Numbered from the stretch's first letter, positions 48,140 through 57,578 are shown. The stretch: 64,000 nucleotides of DNA from Helicobacter pylori NQ4053 (GCF_000274605.1 NZ_AKNV01000002.1:142019-206018); one strand, 5' to 3'. The notes: a model not told the origin generated them from the letters alone. Program-made: numbers and translations.

Positions 48140-48942
48140 AGCTCTTAGAAATTAAAGAATTGAAAAAATCCTATGCGATAGACAGGGGGTTATTCAAGCC
48201 TAAAAGAGTGATTCATGCACTCAACGGGATCAGTTTTGAAGTGGAACAAAATGAAGTTTTAAGCATTGTGGGGGAGAGCGGTTGCGGGAAAAGCACGACA
48301 GCCAAAATTTTAGCCGGGATTGAAAGGCAAGATAGCGGGGCGATTTATTTCAATGGTAAGCGCCATTTGCATTTTAGCAAACAGGATTGGTTTGATTACC
48401 GCAAAAAGGTGCAAATGATTTTTCAAGACCCTTATTCTAGCCTGAATCCAAGGTGGAAAGTGGGCGAGATTATCGCTGAACCCTTGCTGTTAAATTCTCA
48501 TTTTTCAAAAAAAGAAATCAAAGCCAAAGTGCTAGAGATCATGCAAAAAGTGGGCTTGAAATTAGAATGGATCGATCGTTACCCCCACCAATTTTCAGGC
48601 GGTCAAAGGCAGCGAATCGGCATTGCTAGGGCGCTCATTTTGCATCCTAGCGTGGTGATTTGCGATGAGCCTGTGTCTGCGCTAGACGTGTCCATTCAAG
48701 CGCAAGTGTTGAATTTGCTCTTGGATTTGCAAAAAGAAATGGGGCTGACTTATATTTTTATCAGCCATGATTTAGGGGTGGTGGAGCATATTAGCGATAA
48801 AATCATCGTGATGAATCAGGGGCAAATCGTAGAAACGGGGGATGTGGATAGCGTGATAAGCGCTCCAAAGCACCCTTATACGCAGAAATTACTCAATGCG
48901 GTGCCGCATTTGGAAAAATCCATGCAAAGATTTGCTGAATAA
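48136..48942 (+). CDS. dppF: dipeptide ABC transporter, ATPase F
   Basis: A 268-residue ATPase partner of DppD. Walker A GESGCGKS, Q-loop FQDPYSSLNPRWKVG, signature FSGGQRQR, Walker B VVICDEPVSALD, H-loop FISHDLG, and HPYTQKLLNAVP near the end. It is the last dpp gene. obg follows after 18 nt and may be read through. Confidence 0.94.
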   Translation: MKLLEIKELKKSYAIDRGLFKPKRVIHALNGISFEVEQNEVLSIVGESGCGKSTTAKILAGIERQDSGAIYFNGKRHLHFSKQDWFDYRKKVQMIFQDPYSSLNPRWKVGEIIAEPLLLNSHFSKKEIKAKVLEIMQKVGLKLEWIDRYPHQFSGGQRQRIGIARALILHPSVVICDEPVSALDVSIQAQVLNLLLDLQKEMGLTYIFISHDLGVVEHISDKIIVMNQGQIVETGDVDSVISAPKHPYTQKLLNAVPHLEKSMQRFAE

Positions 48943-48960
48943 AAGAAAGGGTATTAAGCT

Positions 48961-50043
48961 GTGTTTGTAGATAGCGTGGAAATTATCATCGCTTCGGGTA
49001 AGGGGGGGCCTGGAATGGTGAGTTTTAGGCGAGAAAAATTTGTTATCAAGGGAGGCCCTGATGGAGGCGATGGAGGCGATGGAGGCGATGTGTATTTTGA
49101 AGTGGATAACAATACCGATACTTTAGCGGGTTTTAGAGGCACCAAACACCATAAGGCTAAAAACGGGGCTCCAGGAGGCACACGGAATTGTGCAGGCAAA
49201 AAGGGCGAAGACAAAATTATTGTCGTGCCGCCAGGAACGCAGGTTTTTGCAGATGACAAGTTGTGGCTTGATTTGATCACGCCTAAAGAAAGGGTGTTAG
49301 CCTTAAAAGGAGGCAAGGGGGGGTTAGGGAATGCACATTTTAAAAGCGCGACTAAACAACAACCCACTTATGCGCAAAAAGGCTTAGAGGGGGTTGAAAA
49401 ATGCGTGCGTTTGGAATTAAAGCTCATCGCTGATATAGGGTTGGTGGGCTTCCCTAATGCGGGTAAATCCACGCTCATTTCCACCATCTCTAACGCTAAG
49501 CCTAAAATCGCTAATTATGAATTTACGACTCTAGTGCCTAATTTAGGGGTTGTGAGCGTAGATGAGAAAAGCGGATTTCTAATGGCTGATATTCCTGGCA
49601 TTATTGAAGGGGCTAGTCAGGGAAAAGGCTTAGGGATTAGCTTTTTAAAGCATATTGAACGCACCAAAGTTCTAGCCTTTGTTTTAGACGCTTCCAGGCT
49701 GGATTTGGGTATTAAAGAGCAATACCAACGCTTGAGGTTGGAGTTGGAAAAATTTTCACCCGCTTTGGCTAATAAGCCTTTTGGGGTGTTGCTCAATAAA
49801 TGCGATGTTGTAGAAAACATTGATAAGATGGCTAAGGATTTTTGCGCCTTTTTAAACTTAGAAGCGCAAAAATTAGAGGCGTTTGATTTAGAGCCGTATT
49901 TAGGGTTTTTGCACCCCAATTTAACCAGCGATTTTGAAAATAACCCTAATGAAAAATCAGCGCTCTTTGTCTTGCCCCTTTCAGCAATTAGTGCTCTTAA
50001 TACGCATGCGCTTAAATTTGTGTTGTTAAAAGCGTTACCCTAA
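48961..50043 (+). CDS. obg: Obg GTPase (CgtA)
   Basis: A 360-residue ribosome-assembly GTPase. The glycine-rich Obg fold (1-157) includes [15 protein letters not shown] and GGPDGGDGG. The G domain has G1 [10 protein letters not shown]3 [10 protein letters not shown] and G4 NKCD. The C-terminal extension is short. The start is GTG at 48961, after GAAAGGG. A 9-base tandem repeat in the DNA encodes the GGD run. It lies after the dpp operon. Confidence 0.95.
   Translation: MFVDSVEIIIASGKGGPGMVSFRREKFVIKGGPDGGDGGDGGDVYFEVDNNTDTLAGFRGTKHHKAKNGAPGGTRNCAGKKGEDKIIVVPPGTQVFADDKLWLDLITPKERVLALKGGKGGLGNAHFKSATKQQPTYAQKGLEGVEKCVRLELKLIADIGLVGFPNAGKSTLISTISNAKPKIANYEFTTLVPNLGVVSVDEKSGFLMADIPGIIEGASQGKGLGISFLKHIERTKVLAFVLDASRLDLGIKEQYQRLRLELEKFSPALANKPFGVLLNKCDVVENIDKMAKDFCAFLNLEAQKLEAFDLEPYLGFLHPNLTSDFENNPNEKSALFVLPLSAISALNTHALKFVLLKALP
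49060..49089 (+). repeat. 9-base tandem repeat in obg
   Basis: GATGGAGGC three times in tandem plus GAT, in frame and encoding Asp-Gly-Gly repeats inside the conserved Obg fold. Unit gain or loss would keep the frame. Confidence 0.8.
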
Positions 50044-50079
50044 AACGCTATTTTTAAACCATTAAAATAAAGGCGTGGA

Positions 50080-51075
50080 ATGAAAAGATTTGTTTTGTTT
50101 TTATCACTCATGGGTGTTTGTGTTTGCGTTCAAGCTTACGCCGATCAAGATTACTTTTTTAGGGATTTTAAATCTAGAGATTTGCCCCAAAAACTCCATC
50201 TTGATAAAAAGCTCTCCCAAACAATACAGCCATGCGCGCAACTTAACGCATCAAAACACTACACTTCTACCGGGGTTAGAGAGCCTGATTCTTGCACAAA
50301 GAGTTTTAAAAAATCCGCTCTCATGTCTTATGACTTAGCGCTAGGCTATTTAGTGAGCCAAAACAAACCATACGGCTTAAAAGCTATAGAAATTTTAAAC
50401 GCTTGGGCTAAAGAGCTTCAAAGCGTGGATACTTATCAAAGCGAGGACAATATCAATTTTTACATGCCTTATATGAACATGGCTTATTGGTTTGTCAAAA
50501 AGGCGTTTCCTAGCCCAGAATACGAAGACTTCGTTAAGCGGATGCGTCAGTATTCTCAATCGGCTCTTAACACTAACCATGGGGCGTGGGGCATTCTTTT
50601 TGATGTGAGCTCTGCGCTAGCGTTAGACGATCATACCCTTTTGCAAAATAGCGCTAATCGGTGGCAGGAGTGGGTGTTTAAAGCCATAGATGAGAATGGG
50701 GTTATTGCTAGCGCGATCACTAGGAGCGATACGAGCGATTATCATGGCGGCCCTACAAAGGGCATTAAGGGGATAGCTTATACCAATTTCGCGCTTCTTG
50801 CGCTAACCATATCAGGCGAATTGCTTTTTGAGAACGGGTATGATTTGTGGGGTAGTGGAGCCGGGCAAAGGCTCTCTGTGGCGTATAACAAAGCCGCAAC
50901 ATGGATTCTAAACCCTGAAACTTTCCCCTATTTCCAGCCTAATCTCATTGGGGTGCATAATAACGCCTATTTCATTATTTTAGCCAAACATTATTCCAGC
51001 CCTAGCGCGGATGAGCTTTTAGAGCAAGGCGATTTGCATGAAGATGGCTTCAGGCTGAAACTCCGATCGCCATGA
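50080..51075 (+). CDS. exported alginate-lyase-family (PL5-like) protein
   Basis: A 331-residue protein with a signal peptide (RFVLFLSLMGVCVCVQAYA, cleaved near residue 21) and an (alpha/alpha) barrel-like sequence. PL5 hallmarks are SYDLALGYLVSQ, ILNAWAKELQS, YMPYMNMAYWF, the active-site-like NTNHGAW (His167), FDVSSALALDD, and GIAYTNFALLALTISGELL with a candidate Tyr. Two N-terminal cysteines (52 and 72) may pair. PL5 enzymes cleave mannuronate-rich polymers or trim periplasmic alginate. H. pylori is not known to make alginate, so the real substrate is unknown. It is HP0304 by position. Confidence 0.7.
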   Translation: MKRFVLFLSLMGVCVCVQAYADQDYFFRDFKSRDLPQKLHLDKKLSQTIQPCAQLNASKHYTSTGVREPDSCTKSFKKSALMSYDLALGYLVSQNKPYGLKAIEILNAWAKELQSVDTYQSEDNINFYMPYMNMAYWFVKKAFPSPEYEDFVKRMRQYSQSALNTNHGAWGILFDVSSALALDDHTLLQNSANRWQEWVFKAIDENGVIASAITRSDTSDYHGGPTKGIKGIAYTNFALLALTISGELLFENGYDLWGSGAGQRLSVAYNKAATWILNPETFPYFQPNLIGVHNNAYFIILAKHYSSPSADELLEQGDLHEDGFRLKLRSP

Positions 51076-51185
51076 ATTGTTTTGTATTCAAGATGATAGC
51101 GATAGCCATGCGCTTTAATCTTTTTTATGAATGGTTCAGAAAGTTTGTTTCAGTCAGCATTATTTACAAAAAGAGTTTAAAATAA
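51072..51185 (+). CDS. possible 37-residue hydrophobic peptide
   Basis: An ATG overlapping the stop of the previous gene (ATGA) opens a 37-codon frame with a hydrophobic, basic product (FKMIAIAMRFNLFYEWF). There is no recognisable ribosome binding site of its own, so it would rely on coupling. It could equally be the remains of a longer C-terminus of the upstream protein after a frameshift. Confidence 0.2.
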   Translation: MNCFVFKMIAIAMRFNLFYEWFRKFVSVSIIYKKSLK

Positions 51186-51216
51186 ACGCAATTGTATCTT
51201 TAAGTCGTATTTAGAG

Positions 51217-51235
51217 TGCAAATGATTATCAAAAT
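51217..51235 (+). promoter_or_regulatory. Fur-box-like site upstream of the YceI gene
   Basis: The core AATGATTATCA (51221-51231) has TGATAATCATT as its complement. Over 19 bases the site matches the classical GATAATGATAATCATTATC at 14 positions by my alignment. A TAAAAT box at 51270-51275 could be the -10 of the gene starting at 51315. The rest of the 239-base gap showed nothing else clear. Confidence 0.4.
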
Positions 51236-51314
51236 GAATCGTTTTAGTTGTAAGCGTGCTTGTTTACACTAAAATAATAGGCGTTATTGATAAGACCACA
51301 TTAAAGGATAATGA

Positions 51315-51869
51315 ATGAAAAAAATGGTTTTGGTATCGGTTTTACTAGCAGGGTTTTTGCAAGCGGTGAATTTGGATTTATCTTCGGCTAAGCTAACATG
51401 GACAGCCTTTAAATCTAAGGCTAAAACACCAGTAAATGGGAGTTTTGAAAGCATCACCTATAAATTGGGTAAATCTCAAGATAGTTTAAAAACCCTTTTA
51501 GAGGGAGCGAGTGCGAGCATGGATAGCTTGAAAGTCAATTTAGGCGATGAATTGAAAAATAAAAATGTCAAAGAAGCTTTTTTCGCTCTTTTTAAAAACA
51601 CTAACATCAAAGTAACTTTTAGAAATGTGATAGAAGGCGATCATGCAGGTTCTCTTACGGCTTATGTGAGGATGAATGAAAAGCTGGTGAAAGTGCCTAT
51701 GCAATACACGATTGCTGATGATAAGCTCGTGGTTAAAGGGGTTTTGGATTTATTGAATTTTGGCTTGAAAAACGAATTAGCGAGCTTGGCTAAACGATGC
51801 GAAAGTTTTCATGAGGGCTTGACTTGGTCGCAAGTGGAAATCCAATTTGAAAGCATGATTAAGGGATAA
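51315..51869 (+). CDS. YceI-family periplasmic protein
   Basis: A 184-residue secreted protein with a signal peptide (KKMVLVSVLLAGFLQAV, cleaved near 18). The YceI lipocalin-like fold shows as LSSAKLTWTAFKSKAKTPVNGSF (split around the lysines), a middle NVKEAFFALFKNTNIKVTFR and a final TWSQVEIQFE. YceI proteins bind long isoprenoid or fatty ligands in their barrel. H. pylori has a second member (HP1286). This one (HP0305 position) is known as an abundant exported antigen. It has its own promoter region. Confidence 0.85.
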   Translation: MKKMVLVSVLLAGFLQAVNLDLSSAKLTWTAFKSKAKTPVNGSFESITYKLGKSQDSLKTLLEGASASMDSLKVNLGDELKNKNVKEAFFALFKNTNIKVTFRNVIEGDHAGSLTAYVRMNEKLVKVPMQYTIADDKLVVKGVLDLLNFGLKNELASLAKRCESFHEGLTWSQVEIQFESMIKG

Positions 51870-51878
51870 TGTAAAATC

Positions 51879-53171
51879 ATGGAGTTGTTGCACAGCATTA
51901 ATGATTTTAATGAAGCCAAGCAGGTGATCGCTGGGGGGGTCAATTCACCTGTGAGGGCGTTTAAGAGCGTTAAAGGCACTCCCCCCTTTATTTTAAAGGG
52001 TAAGGGGGCGTATCTTTATGATGTGGATAACAACCATTATATAGATTTTGTGCAAAGTTGGGGGCCTTTGATTTTTGGGCATGCTGATGAAGAGATTGAA
52101 AAAAATATTATTAATGCATTAAAAAAAGGCACTTCTTTTGGCGCTCCCACAGAATTAGAAACCACTTTAGCTAAGGAAATCATTTCTTGTTATGAAGGCT
52201 TAGATAAGGTGCGTTTAGTGAATAGCGGCACAGAAGCGACCATGAGCGCGATACGACTCGCTAGAGCTTATAGCCAAAAAGACGATTTGATCAAGTTTGA
52301 AGGGTGTTATCATGGGCATAGCGACTCCTTATTGGTGAAAGCGGGTAGCGGGTGCGCTACTTTTGGATCTCCTTCTTCTTTAGGCGTGCCGAACGATTTT
52401 AGCAAACACACTCTAGTGGCCCGTTATAACGATTTAAACTCCACAGAAGAATGTTTTAAAAAAGGCGATGTGGGTTGCGTCATCATTGAACCCATTGCCG
52501 GGAATATGGGGTTAGTGCCGGCTCAAAAAGAGTTTTTATTGGGCTTAAAGGCTTTGTGTGAAAAATACCAAGCGGTGCTGATTTTAGATGAAGTGATGAG
52601 CGGGTTTAGAGCGAGTTTGAGCGGTTCGCAAGAATTTTATGGCGTTGTGCCGGATTTGGTAACCTTTGGTAAGGTGATAGGTGCGGGGCTTCCTTTGGCG
52701 TGTTTTGGAGGGCGTGCAGAAATTATGGACTTGCTTTCGCCCATTGGAAGCGTGTATCAAGCAGGCACTTTGAGCGGTAACCCCCTAGCGGTGTGCGCAG
52801 GGTTGAGTGCGCTTTATAAAATCAAAAGAGACAAAACCCTTTATACCCGCTTGAACGCTTTAGCCGTTCGTTTGACTCAAGGTTTAAAAAAGAGCGCTCA
52901 AAGCTATAATATCGCTTTAGAGACGCTCAACAGAGGGAGCATGTTTGGCTTTTTCTTTAACGAAAATGCGGTGCGTGATTTTGATGACGCTTTAAAAAGC
53001 GATATAGAAATGTTTGCAAAATTCCATCAAAAAATGCTTTTTAAGGGCGTGTATTTGGCATGTTCAAGCTTTGAAACCGGCTTTATTTGTGAGCCTATGA
53101 CTGAAGAGATGATTGATTTTACGATCGCAAAAGCCGATGAAAGTTTTGATGAAATCATAAAGGGCGTGTGA
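51879..53171 (+). CDS. hemL: glutamate-1-semialdehyde 2,1-aminomutase
   Basis: A 430-residue PLP enzyme that makes 5-aminolevulinate in the C5 haem pathway. Seen are [73 protein letters not shown], and the PLP lysine in [11 protein letters not shown]. Length is standard. It begins 9 nt after the YceI gene and is followed by two small membrane-protein genes. Confidence 0.97.
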   Translation: MELLHSINDFNEAKQVIAGGVNSPVRAFKSVKGTPPFILKGKGAYLYDVDNNHYIDFVQSWGPLIFGHADEEIEKNIINALKKGTSFGAPTELETTLAKEIISCYEGLDKVRLVNSGTEATMSAIRLARAYSQKDDLIKFEGCYHGHSDSLLVKAGSGCATFGSPSSLGVPNDFSKHTLVARYNDLNSTEECFKKGDVGCVIIEPIAGNMGLVPAQKEFLLGLKALCEKYQAVLILDEVMSGFRASLSGSQEFYGVVPDLVTFGKVIGAGLPLACFGGRAEIMDLLSPIGSVYQAGTLSGNPLAVCAGLSALYKIKRDKTLYTRLNALAVRLTQGLKKSAQSYNIALETLNRGSMFGFFFNENAVRDFDDALKSDIEMFAKFHQKMLFKGVYLACSSFETGFICEPMTEEMIDFTIAKADESFDEIIKGV

Positions 53172-53175
53172 ATTT

Positions 53176-53439
53176 TTGAAAAAGCCAAAGTATTATAAAT
53201 TCATAGAGGGGGCGAATTATTTGAGCTTAGGGCTGTCTATGGTGGTAGCGATCCTTATGGGCGTGGCTATAGGCTATGGGCTTAAAAAGCTCACTCACAT
53301 TTCGTGGCTTTTTTGGCTTGGGGTTATTTGGGGCGTGTTAGCGAGCTTTCTCAATGTCTATAAGGCTTATAAAAACATGCAAAAAGACTATGAAGAACTA
53401 GCCAAAGATCCCAAATACACACAAAATAAAACAAAATAA
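53176..53439 (+). CDS. AtpZ/AtpI-like small membrane protein
   Basis: An 87-residue protein with two membrane helices (YLSLGLSMVVAILMGVAIGYGL and FWLGVIWGVLASFLNVYKAY), in the layout of AtpZ/'ATP synthase protein I'. The basic GLKKLTH and a charged tail flank the helices. AtpI/AtpZ help c-ring assembly or cation supply of F-type ATP synthase, but the main atp operon is elsewhere. TTG start at 53176, 4 nt after hemL. Confidence 0.6.
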   Translation: MKKPKYYKFIEGANYLSLGLSMVVAILMGVAIGYGLKKLTHISWLFWLGVIWGVLASFLNVYKAYKNMQKDYEELAKDPKYTQNKTK

Positions 53440-53454
53440 ATCCAATCAAATCCC

Positions 53455-53856
53455 ATGTGCCAAATCCAATGCTTGCTTATTTTACTTTTTATCAATATAG
53501 TTAGCGCGATTATCGTTTATTTTTTCCAAGCGTTTCAAGGGGTTTTGAATTTTGAAGGGGGGTTTTTAGGGTTTTTTATCGTGGCGTTGTCTTCGTATCA
53601 TGGCGTTAAAAAGCGTTTGGATTTAAGGAAACAAAATGGAGAAAAAGAAGAAAAGCAAAAATTCCAAAAATTTGCTCTGGGTTTGGAAATGTCTTTCAAT
53701 GTGTGGCGTTTAGGGGGGTATGGGGTTTTATTAGGCATTTTAGGAGTGCTTTTATTCTTGCATCTTTTTAACGGGTTAATCTTTCTTATTGGCGTGTTTG
53801 TGAGCTCGCTCTCTAGCGCGTTATTACGATTTTTGAATAATAATGGTAAGTTTTGA
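53455..53856 (+). CDS. small polytopic membrane protein
   Basis: A 133-residue protein with about four hydrophobic stretches (LLILLFINIVSAIIVYFF, GGFLGFFIVALSS, YGVLLGILGVLLFLHLF, LIFLIGVFVSSLSSALL) around a charged middle (KKRLDLRKQNGEKEEKQKFQK, cut here). Family not recognised. Its place directly after an AtpZ-like gene would suit an AtpI partner, but the sequence does not prove this. Confidence 0.5.
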   Translation: MCQIQCLLILLFINIVSAIIVYFFQAFQGVLNFEGGFLGFFIVALSSYHGVKKRLDLRKQNGEKEEKQKFQKFALGLEMSFNVWRLGGYGVLLGILGVLLFLHLFNGLIFLIGVFVSSLSSALLRFLNNNGKF

Positions 53857-53910
53857 CACAAACTCACATGGATTTTAACCCATTTAATCCTCTTTTAATT
53901 TTTAATCCTA

Positions 53911-53916
53911 TACAAT
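53911..53916 (+). promoter_or_regulatory. candidate -10 element of the nitrilase gene
   Basis: TACAAT (in CCTATACAAT), 24 bases before the TTG start at 53940, with GGGAG between them. Confidence 0.4.
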
Positions 53917-53939
53917 AAAAACAAAAATGGGAGTGGATC

Positions 53940-54818
53940 TTGAAAACAAAAAATCCCGCCAAAAGAATCCTAAAAACCGCTGTGATTCAAATGCAATCCA
54001 AACCCTACGCCTTAAATGAAAACCTGCAATTAGCGCTCAACCTAGCCAAAGAAGCCCACAATAAAGGTGCGAATCTCATTGTTTTACCGGAATTGTTTGA
54101 TAGCGGTTATTGCGTGAATGATAAGGATGCGGATTTTGGGATAAATCTTAAAGCGATAGAGCATGGCGAGCTAAAAAGCGAGACTTTGAGAGCGTTAAGC
54201 GATTTTGCAAAGTCTAATAAAGTGTATCTAGTAGCGTGTAGCATTGAAAAAACAAATAAAAAACTTTACGACAGCGCTTATATCATTCCACCAAAAGGCG
54301 GGATCGTTGGCAAGCATCGTAAAATCTATTTGTGGGGCGATGAAAAATCGCGCTTCAAAAGGGGTAAAAAATACGAGGTTTTTACGCTGGATTTTGGGGA
54401 TTTTAGCGCGAAAGTGGGTTTGCAAATTTGCTATGAAATCGGCTTTGGCGTGGGCGCGAATCTGTTAGCGTTACAAGGGGCAGAGGTTTTAATCTATCCT
54501 AGCGCGTTTGGTAAAGCTAGGGCTTATAATTGGGATTTATTGAGCAAAGCTAGAGCGTTAGAAAATGGCTGTTTTGTGTGCGCGTGCAATCATAGTGGGG
54601 AAGAAACTAACGCCCAATTAAAACAAACGCTAGAATTTGCCGGTGATTCAAGAATCATTGCGCCCAATGGGAAAATCATCGCGCAAGCCACCAAGCTTAA
54701 TGAAGTCATTATCGCTGAAATGGATTTGAACGAAGTGGCACTGCAACGCCAAAAAATCCCCTATTTACAAGATTTTGACACCAAACTCACCAAAAAGGGG
54801 TTTGGAAAACTCACTTAA
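53940..54818 (+). CDS. carbon-nitrogen hydrolase (nitrilase superfamily)
   Basis: A 292-residue cytoplasmic amidohydrolase with a full Glu-Lys-Cys set: LPELFDSGY (Glu51), GKHRKIYLWGDE (Lys128) and LQICYEIGF (Cys164). GAEVLIYPSAFG and GDSRIIAPNGKI follow. It resembles N-carbamoylputrescine amidase/omega-amidase-type enzymes; the substrate is not determinable. TTG start after GGGAG. pgdA follows in 12 nt and is likely co-transcribed (HP0309-HP0310). Confidence 0.85.
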   Translation: MKTKNPAKRILKTAVIQMQSKPYALNENLQLALNLAKEAHNKGANLIVLPELFDSGYCVNDKDADFGINLKAIEHGELKSETLRALSDFAKSNKVYLVACSIEKTNKKLYDSAYIIPPKGGIVGKHRKIYLWGDEKSRFKRGKKYEVFTLDFGDFSAKVGLQICYEIGFGVGANLLALQGAEVLIYPSAFGKARAYNWDLLSKARALENGCFVCACNHSGEETNAQLKQTLEFAGDSRIIAPNGKIIAQATKLNEVIIAEMDLNEVALQRQKIPYLQDFDTKLTKKGFGKLT

Positions 54819-54830
54819 AAAGGAGCGATT

Positions 54831-55712
54831 ATGGCAAAAGAAATTTTAGTGGCTTATGGCGTGGATATTGATGCGGTGGCTGGTTGGCTGGGGAGCTATG
54901 GTGGGGAGGATTCGCCTGATGATATTTCGCGCGGGCTTTTTGCTGGGGAAGTGGGGATCCCACGGCTTTTGAAATTGTTTAAAAAATACCATCTCCCGGC
55001 GACTTGGTTTGCGCCGGGGCATTCTATTGAAACTTTTCCAGAGCAAATGAAAATGATCGTGGATGCAGGGCATGAAGTGGGTGCACATGGGTATTCGCAT
55101 GAAAACCCTATCGCTATGACGGCCAAGCAAGAAGAAGATGTTTTGTTAAAAAGCGTTGAGTTGATTAAAGATCTCACCGGCAAAGCCCCCACAGGCTATG
55201 TGGCACCGTGGTGGGAGTTTTCTAATATCACTAATGAATTGCTTTTAAAACACGGCTTCAAATACGACCACTCGCTCATGCACAATGATTTCACGCCCTA
55301 TTATGTGCGCGTGGGGGATAGTTGGAGCAAGATTGATTATAGTTTGGAAGCCAAGGATTGGATGAAGCCTTTAATCCGTGGGGTGGAAACCGATCTGGTG
55401 GAAATCCCTGCGAACTGGTATTTGGACGATTTACCGCCGATGATGTTTATCAAAAAATCCCCCAATAGTTTTGGTTTTGTAAGCCCACGCGATATAGGGC
55501 AAATGTGGATCGATCAATTTGATTGGGTTTATCGTGAGATGGATTATGCGGTGTTTAGCATGACAATCCACCCTGATGTGAGCGCCCGCCCGCAAGTGTT
55601 GCTCATGCATGAAAAAATCATTGAGCATATCAACAAGCACGAGGGCGTGCGTTGGGTAACATTCAATGAAATCGCTGACGATTTCTTAAAACGAAACCCC
55701 AGAAAAAAATAG
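54831..55712 (+). CDS. pgdA: peptidoglycan N-deacetylase
   Basis: A 293-residue polysaccharide deacetylase (CE4-like, PuuE branch). Candidate metal ligands are Asp12/Asp14 in GVDIDA, and His86 and His90 in [10 protein letters not shown]4 motif 1 is replaced by DID. Further segments are [20 protein letters not shown] and [15 protein letters not shown]0310 deacetylates GlcNAc in peptidoglycan, raising lysozyme resistance and aiding persistence. No signal peptide is visible, an old puzzle for this enzyme. It is the last core gene before the inserted restriction-modification pair. Confidence 0.9.
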   Translation: MAKEILVAYGVDIDAVAGWLGSYGGEDSPDDISRGLFAGEVGIPRLLKLFKKYHLPATWFAPGHSIETFPEQMKMIVDAGHEVGAHGYSHENPIAMTAKQEEDVLLKSVELIKDLTGKAPTGYVAPWWEFSNITNELLLKHGFKYDHSLMHNDFTPYYVRVGDSWSKIDYSLEAKDWMKPLIRGVETDLVEIPANWYLDDLPPMMFIKKSPNSFGFVSPRDIGQMWIDQFDWVYREMDYAVFSMTIHPDVSARPQVLLMHEKIIEHINKHEGVRWVTFNEIADDFLKRNPRKK

Positions 55713-55730
55713 CGGTTGAGATCGCATCTA

Positions 55731-55764
55731 AGTTGGTGTGGATTTAGTGGGATTCACACTAACT
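55731..55764. terminator. bidirectional hairpin between pgdA and the restriction gene
   Basis: AGTTGGTGTG and CACACTAACT pair over 10 positions with one non-Watson-Crick pair, around a 14-base loop. It sits between converging genes and directly abuts the last codon of the restriction gene, so it may serve both. It also marks the left edge of the inserted segment. Confidence 0.5.
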
Positions 55765-55765
55765 G

Positions 55766-56458
55766 CTACAAATAAACTTTCAATTCATTCTCCATTAGTT
55801 TGATTGTTTTATTGAGAATTTGTTCATCTAAAGGTTTGAAATTTTTGTGTATGGGTTGGTTTATGTCTCTTTCGCCTTTGAGTAAGGTTACTATATTTAG
55901 ATTCACGCTTTCAAAGTAGCTCATTATAGAATGCGTGGGTTTTGATCCCAATAGGGTTTCTGGCAAAGCTGAATAATCCCCTCCTAATTGACTTTCTAGC
56001 TGAAATAAATAACAAGATATATTTGGATATAAAGTTTTAAGGAGATGAAAATCTACTAGTATTCGCTTTAGCATAGCATTTTCCGTATAGGCTTTACACT
56101 CTATCCCCATAACCAATTGATTGTCCACAAATATATGTTTATCAACGCTCAATCCGTAATAATAATCTTTCTTACGCTCTAATATATATGCCCTTACTTG
56201 TTTGTTAACTATACTTTCTATATAGCTATCTTTGATAGGAATTTTTATTTTATTAGAATTTATTTCAAGCCTATTAGCTTTAGCGCCAATATTTTGCCAT
56301 GCTATTTTTACAATCTCTTCGCTGATATTTTCTAGTAATTTGCCTTTAGCGCTTCTTATAACTCCGCCATATGCCCTGTCATCTTGATTTGAAGCATCTT
56401 CATCAATCACTTTAACCACGCTATTATAAGCTTGTATAATATCTTTTATAGAACCCAC
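55766..56458 (-). CDS. putative type II restriction endonuclease
   Basis: A 230-residue protein with a candidate PD-(D/E)xK nuclease centre: Asp106 (SVDKHIFV) and Glu120-x-Lys122 in GIECKAYTENAMLKR. The helix after ECK is typical of several type II enzymes. The rest has no known motif. The GTG start lies one base after the methyltransferase stop (TAATGTG), indicating coupled translation with methylase first, an arrangement that protects the host. Base use is visibly more A+T-rich than in the flanking genes. Recognition site unknown. Confidence 0.75.
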   Translation of the reverse strand: MGSIKDIIQAYNSVVKVIDEDASNQDDRAYGGVIRSAKGKLLENISEEIVKIAWQNIGAKANRLEINSNKIKIPIKDSYIESIVNKQVRAYILERKKDYYYGLSVDKHIFVDNQLVMGIECKAYTENAMLKRILVDFHLLKTLYPNISCYLFQLESQLGGDYSALPETLLGSKPTHSIMSYFESVNLNIVTLLKGERDINQPIHKNFKPLDEQILNKTIKLMENELKVYL

Positions 56459-56459
56459 A

Positions 56460-57578
56460 TTAAACCCCTGCGTTAAAGAGATTTGTTGTCTCTTTTAATC
56501 TCTCTTTTGCCACTTCACAATACTTTTCGCTAATGTCTATGCCTATGAATCTGCGTCCTAGTTGTTTGGCGACTTTTGTCGTTGTCCCTGCACCATTAAA
56601 TGGGTCTAACACAATATCATTTTGATAGGAAAATAGCTTTAAACACCGCTTTACTAATTCTTCTGGGAACATTGCATCATGCCCGTATTGTTTCATGTTG
56701 CGTTCTGGAGCAAAGTTCCACTTTCCATAAACCCACTTTTTAAACTCATCATCGGTTATGTCAATGCTGTTTTTATCGCCCTCTTTTTTAAGGTTATTTT
56801 TGCAAAAAATTTCAATAAACTCCCACGAATATTTTAAATAGGGTGCAGCAGGGCTTTTCCAGCTTCCCCAAGTGCAGTATTTGCAGTTGTAGTTATTCTT
56901 TTCCCATAAAATCTCGCCTTTCCAAATAAGCCCTTCATCAATGAAAAATTTGCTGATAAAATGGTGTGTAGGGATATAATCGCTAAACATAGGTTGGATA
57001 TTGACAATGATTCGTCCTCCGCTTTTTAATACACGAATACACTCTTTAAAAATGGCAAAAAGCGTGTTGAAATACTCTTGCCAAAGATTTGTATCCTGCG
57101 TTGCGTTGTAATTGATGCCAAAGTTGTAAGGTGGCGAAGTTAGCACTATATCTATGCAATTATTTGGGAGCTTTTTTAAAAACTCCAAGCTATCTTCGCA
57201 GTAAATTTGATTAAGACAGCTTTGAATCTCATTTGTCTCCTTGCTAAACTCTTTTTTGTAAGATTCGTAAGCCAATCTTGTCTTTGCGTTTTGCTTTTTG
57301 TTGGCGACTTTTTTGGCTTTGTTGAAGCTCTTAAACACGATTTTGCCATTTTGACTAGAAAATGAGCGAATTTTATACAACTCCTCTAATGTCTTTTGAA
57401 CCAGCGTATTTTGTGTAGTAGATTCAAGCGTTTTTAAATCCACAATGTCAAAATTAAGCGTGATATTTGAAGGATTAACAATTGATTCAATACCGCAAGA
57501 TTGTAACAATGAAAGCGCATCTGTTATCTCATCTGATGCATAAATATTTTCTAGCGTAAGAGTTCTATAATCCTGCAT
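56460..57578 (-). CDS. type II DNA methyltransferase, beta class
   Basis: About 372 residues. An N-terminal ~120-residue extension of unknown role is followed by catalytic TSPPYNFGINY (SPPY at 148-151), GGRIIVNIQPMF, WGSWKSPAAPY, and the AdoMet motif DPFNGAGTT (325-333) with FIGIDISEKYCEVA. SPPY points to N4-cytosine, though N6-adenine enzymes also use it. The ATG at 57578 is preferred because TAGGAAATTTA precedes it; the longer frame starting at 57599 has no ribosome binding site. It is paired with the downstream endonuclease. No copy of this pair is expected at this place in 26695, so it is accessory. Confidence 0.85.
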   Translation of the reverse strand: MQDYRTLTLENIYASDEITDALSLLQSCGIESIVNPSNITLNFDIVDLKTLESTTQNTLVQKTLEELYKIRSFSSQNGKIVFKSFNKAKKVANKKQNAKTRLAYESYKKEFSKETNEIQSCLNQIYCEDSLEFLKKLPNNCIDIVLTSPPYNFGINYNATQDTNLWQEYFNTLFAIFKECIRVLKSGGRIIVNIQPMFSDYIPTHHFISKFFIDEGLIWKGEILWEKNNYNCKYCTWGSWKSPAAPYLKYSWEFIEIFCKNNLKKEGDKNSIDITDDEFKKWVYGKWNFAPERNMKQYGHDAMFPEELVKRCLKLFSYQNDIVLDPFNGAGTTTKVAKQLGRRFIGIDISEKYCEVAKERLKETTNLFNAGV

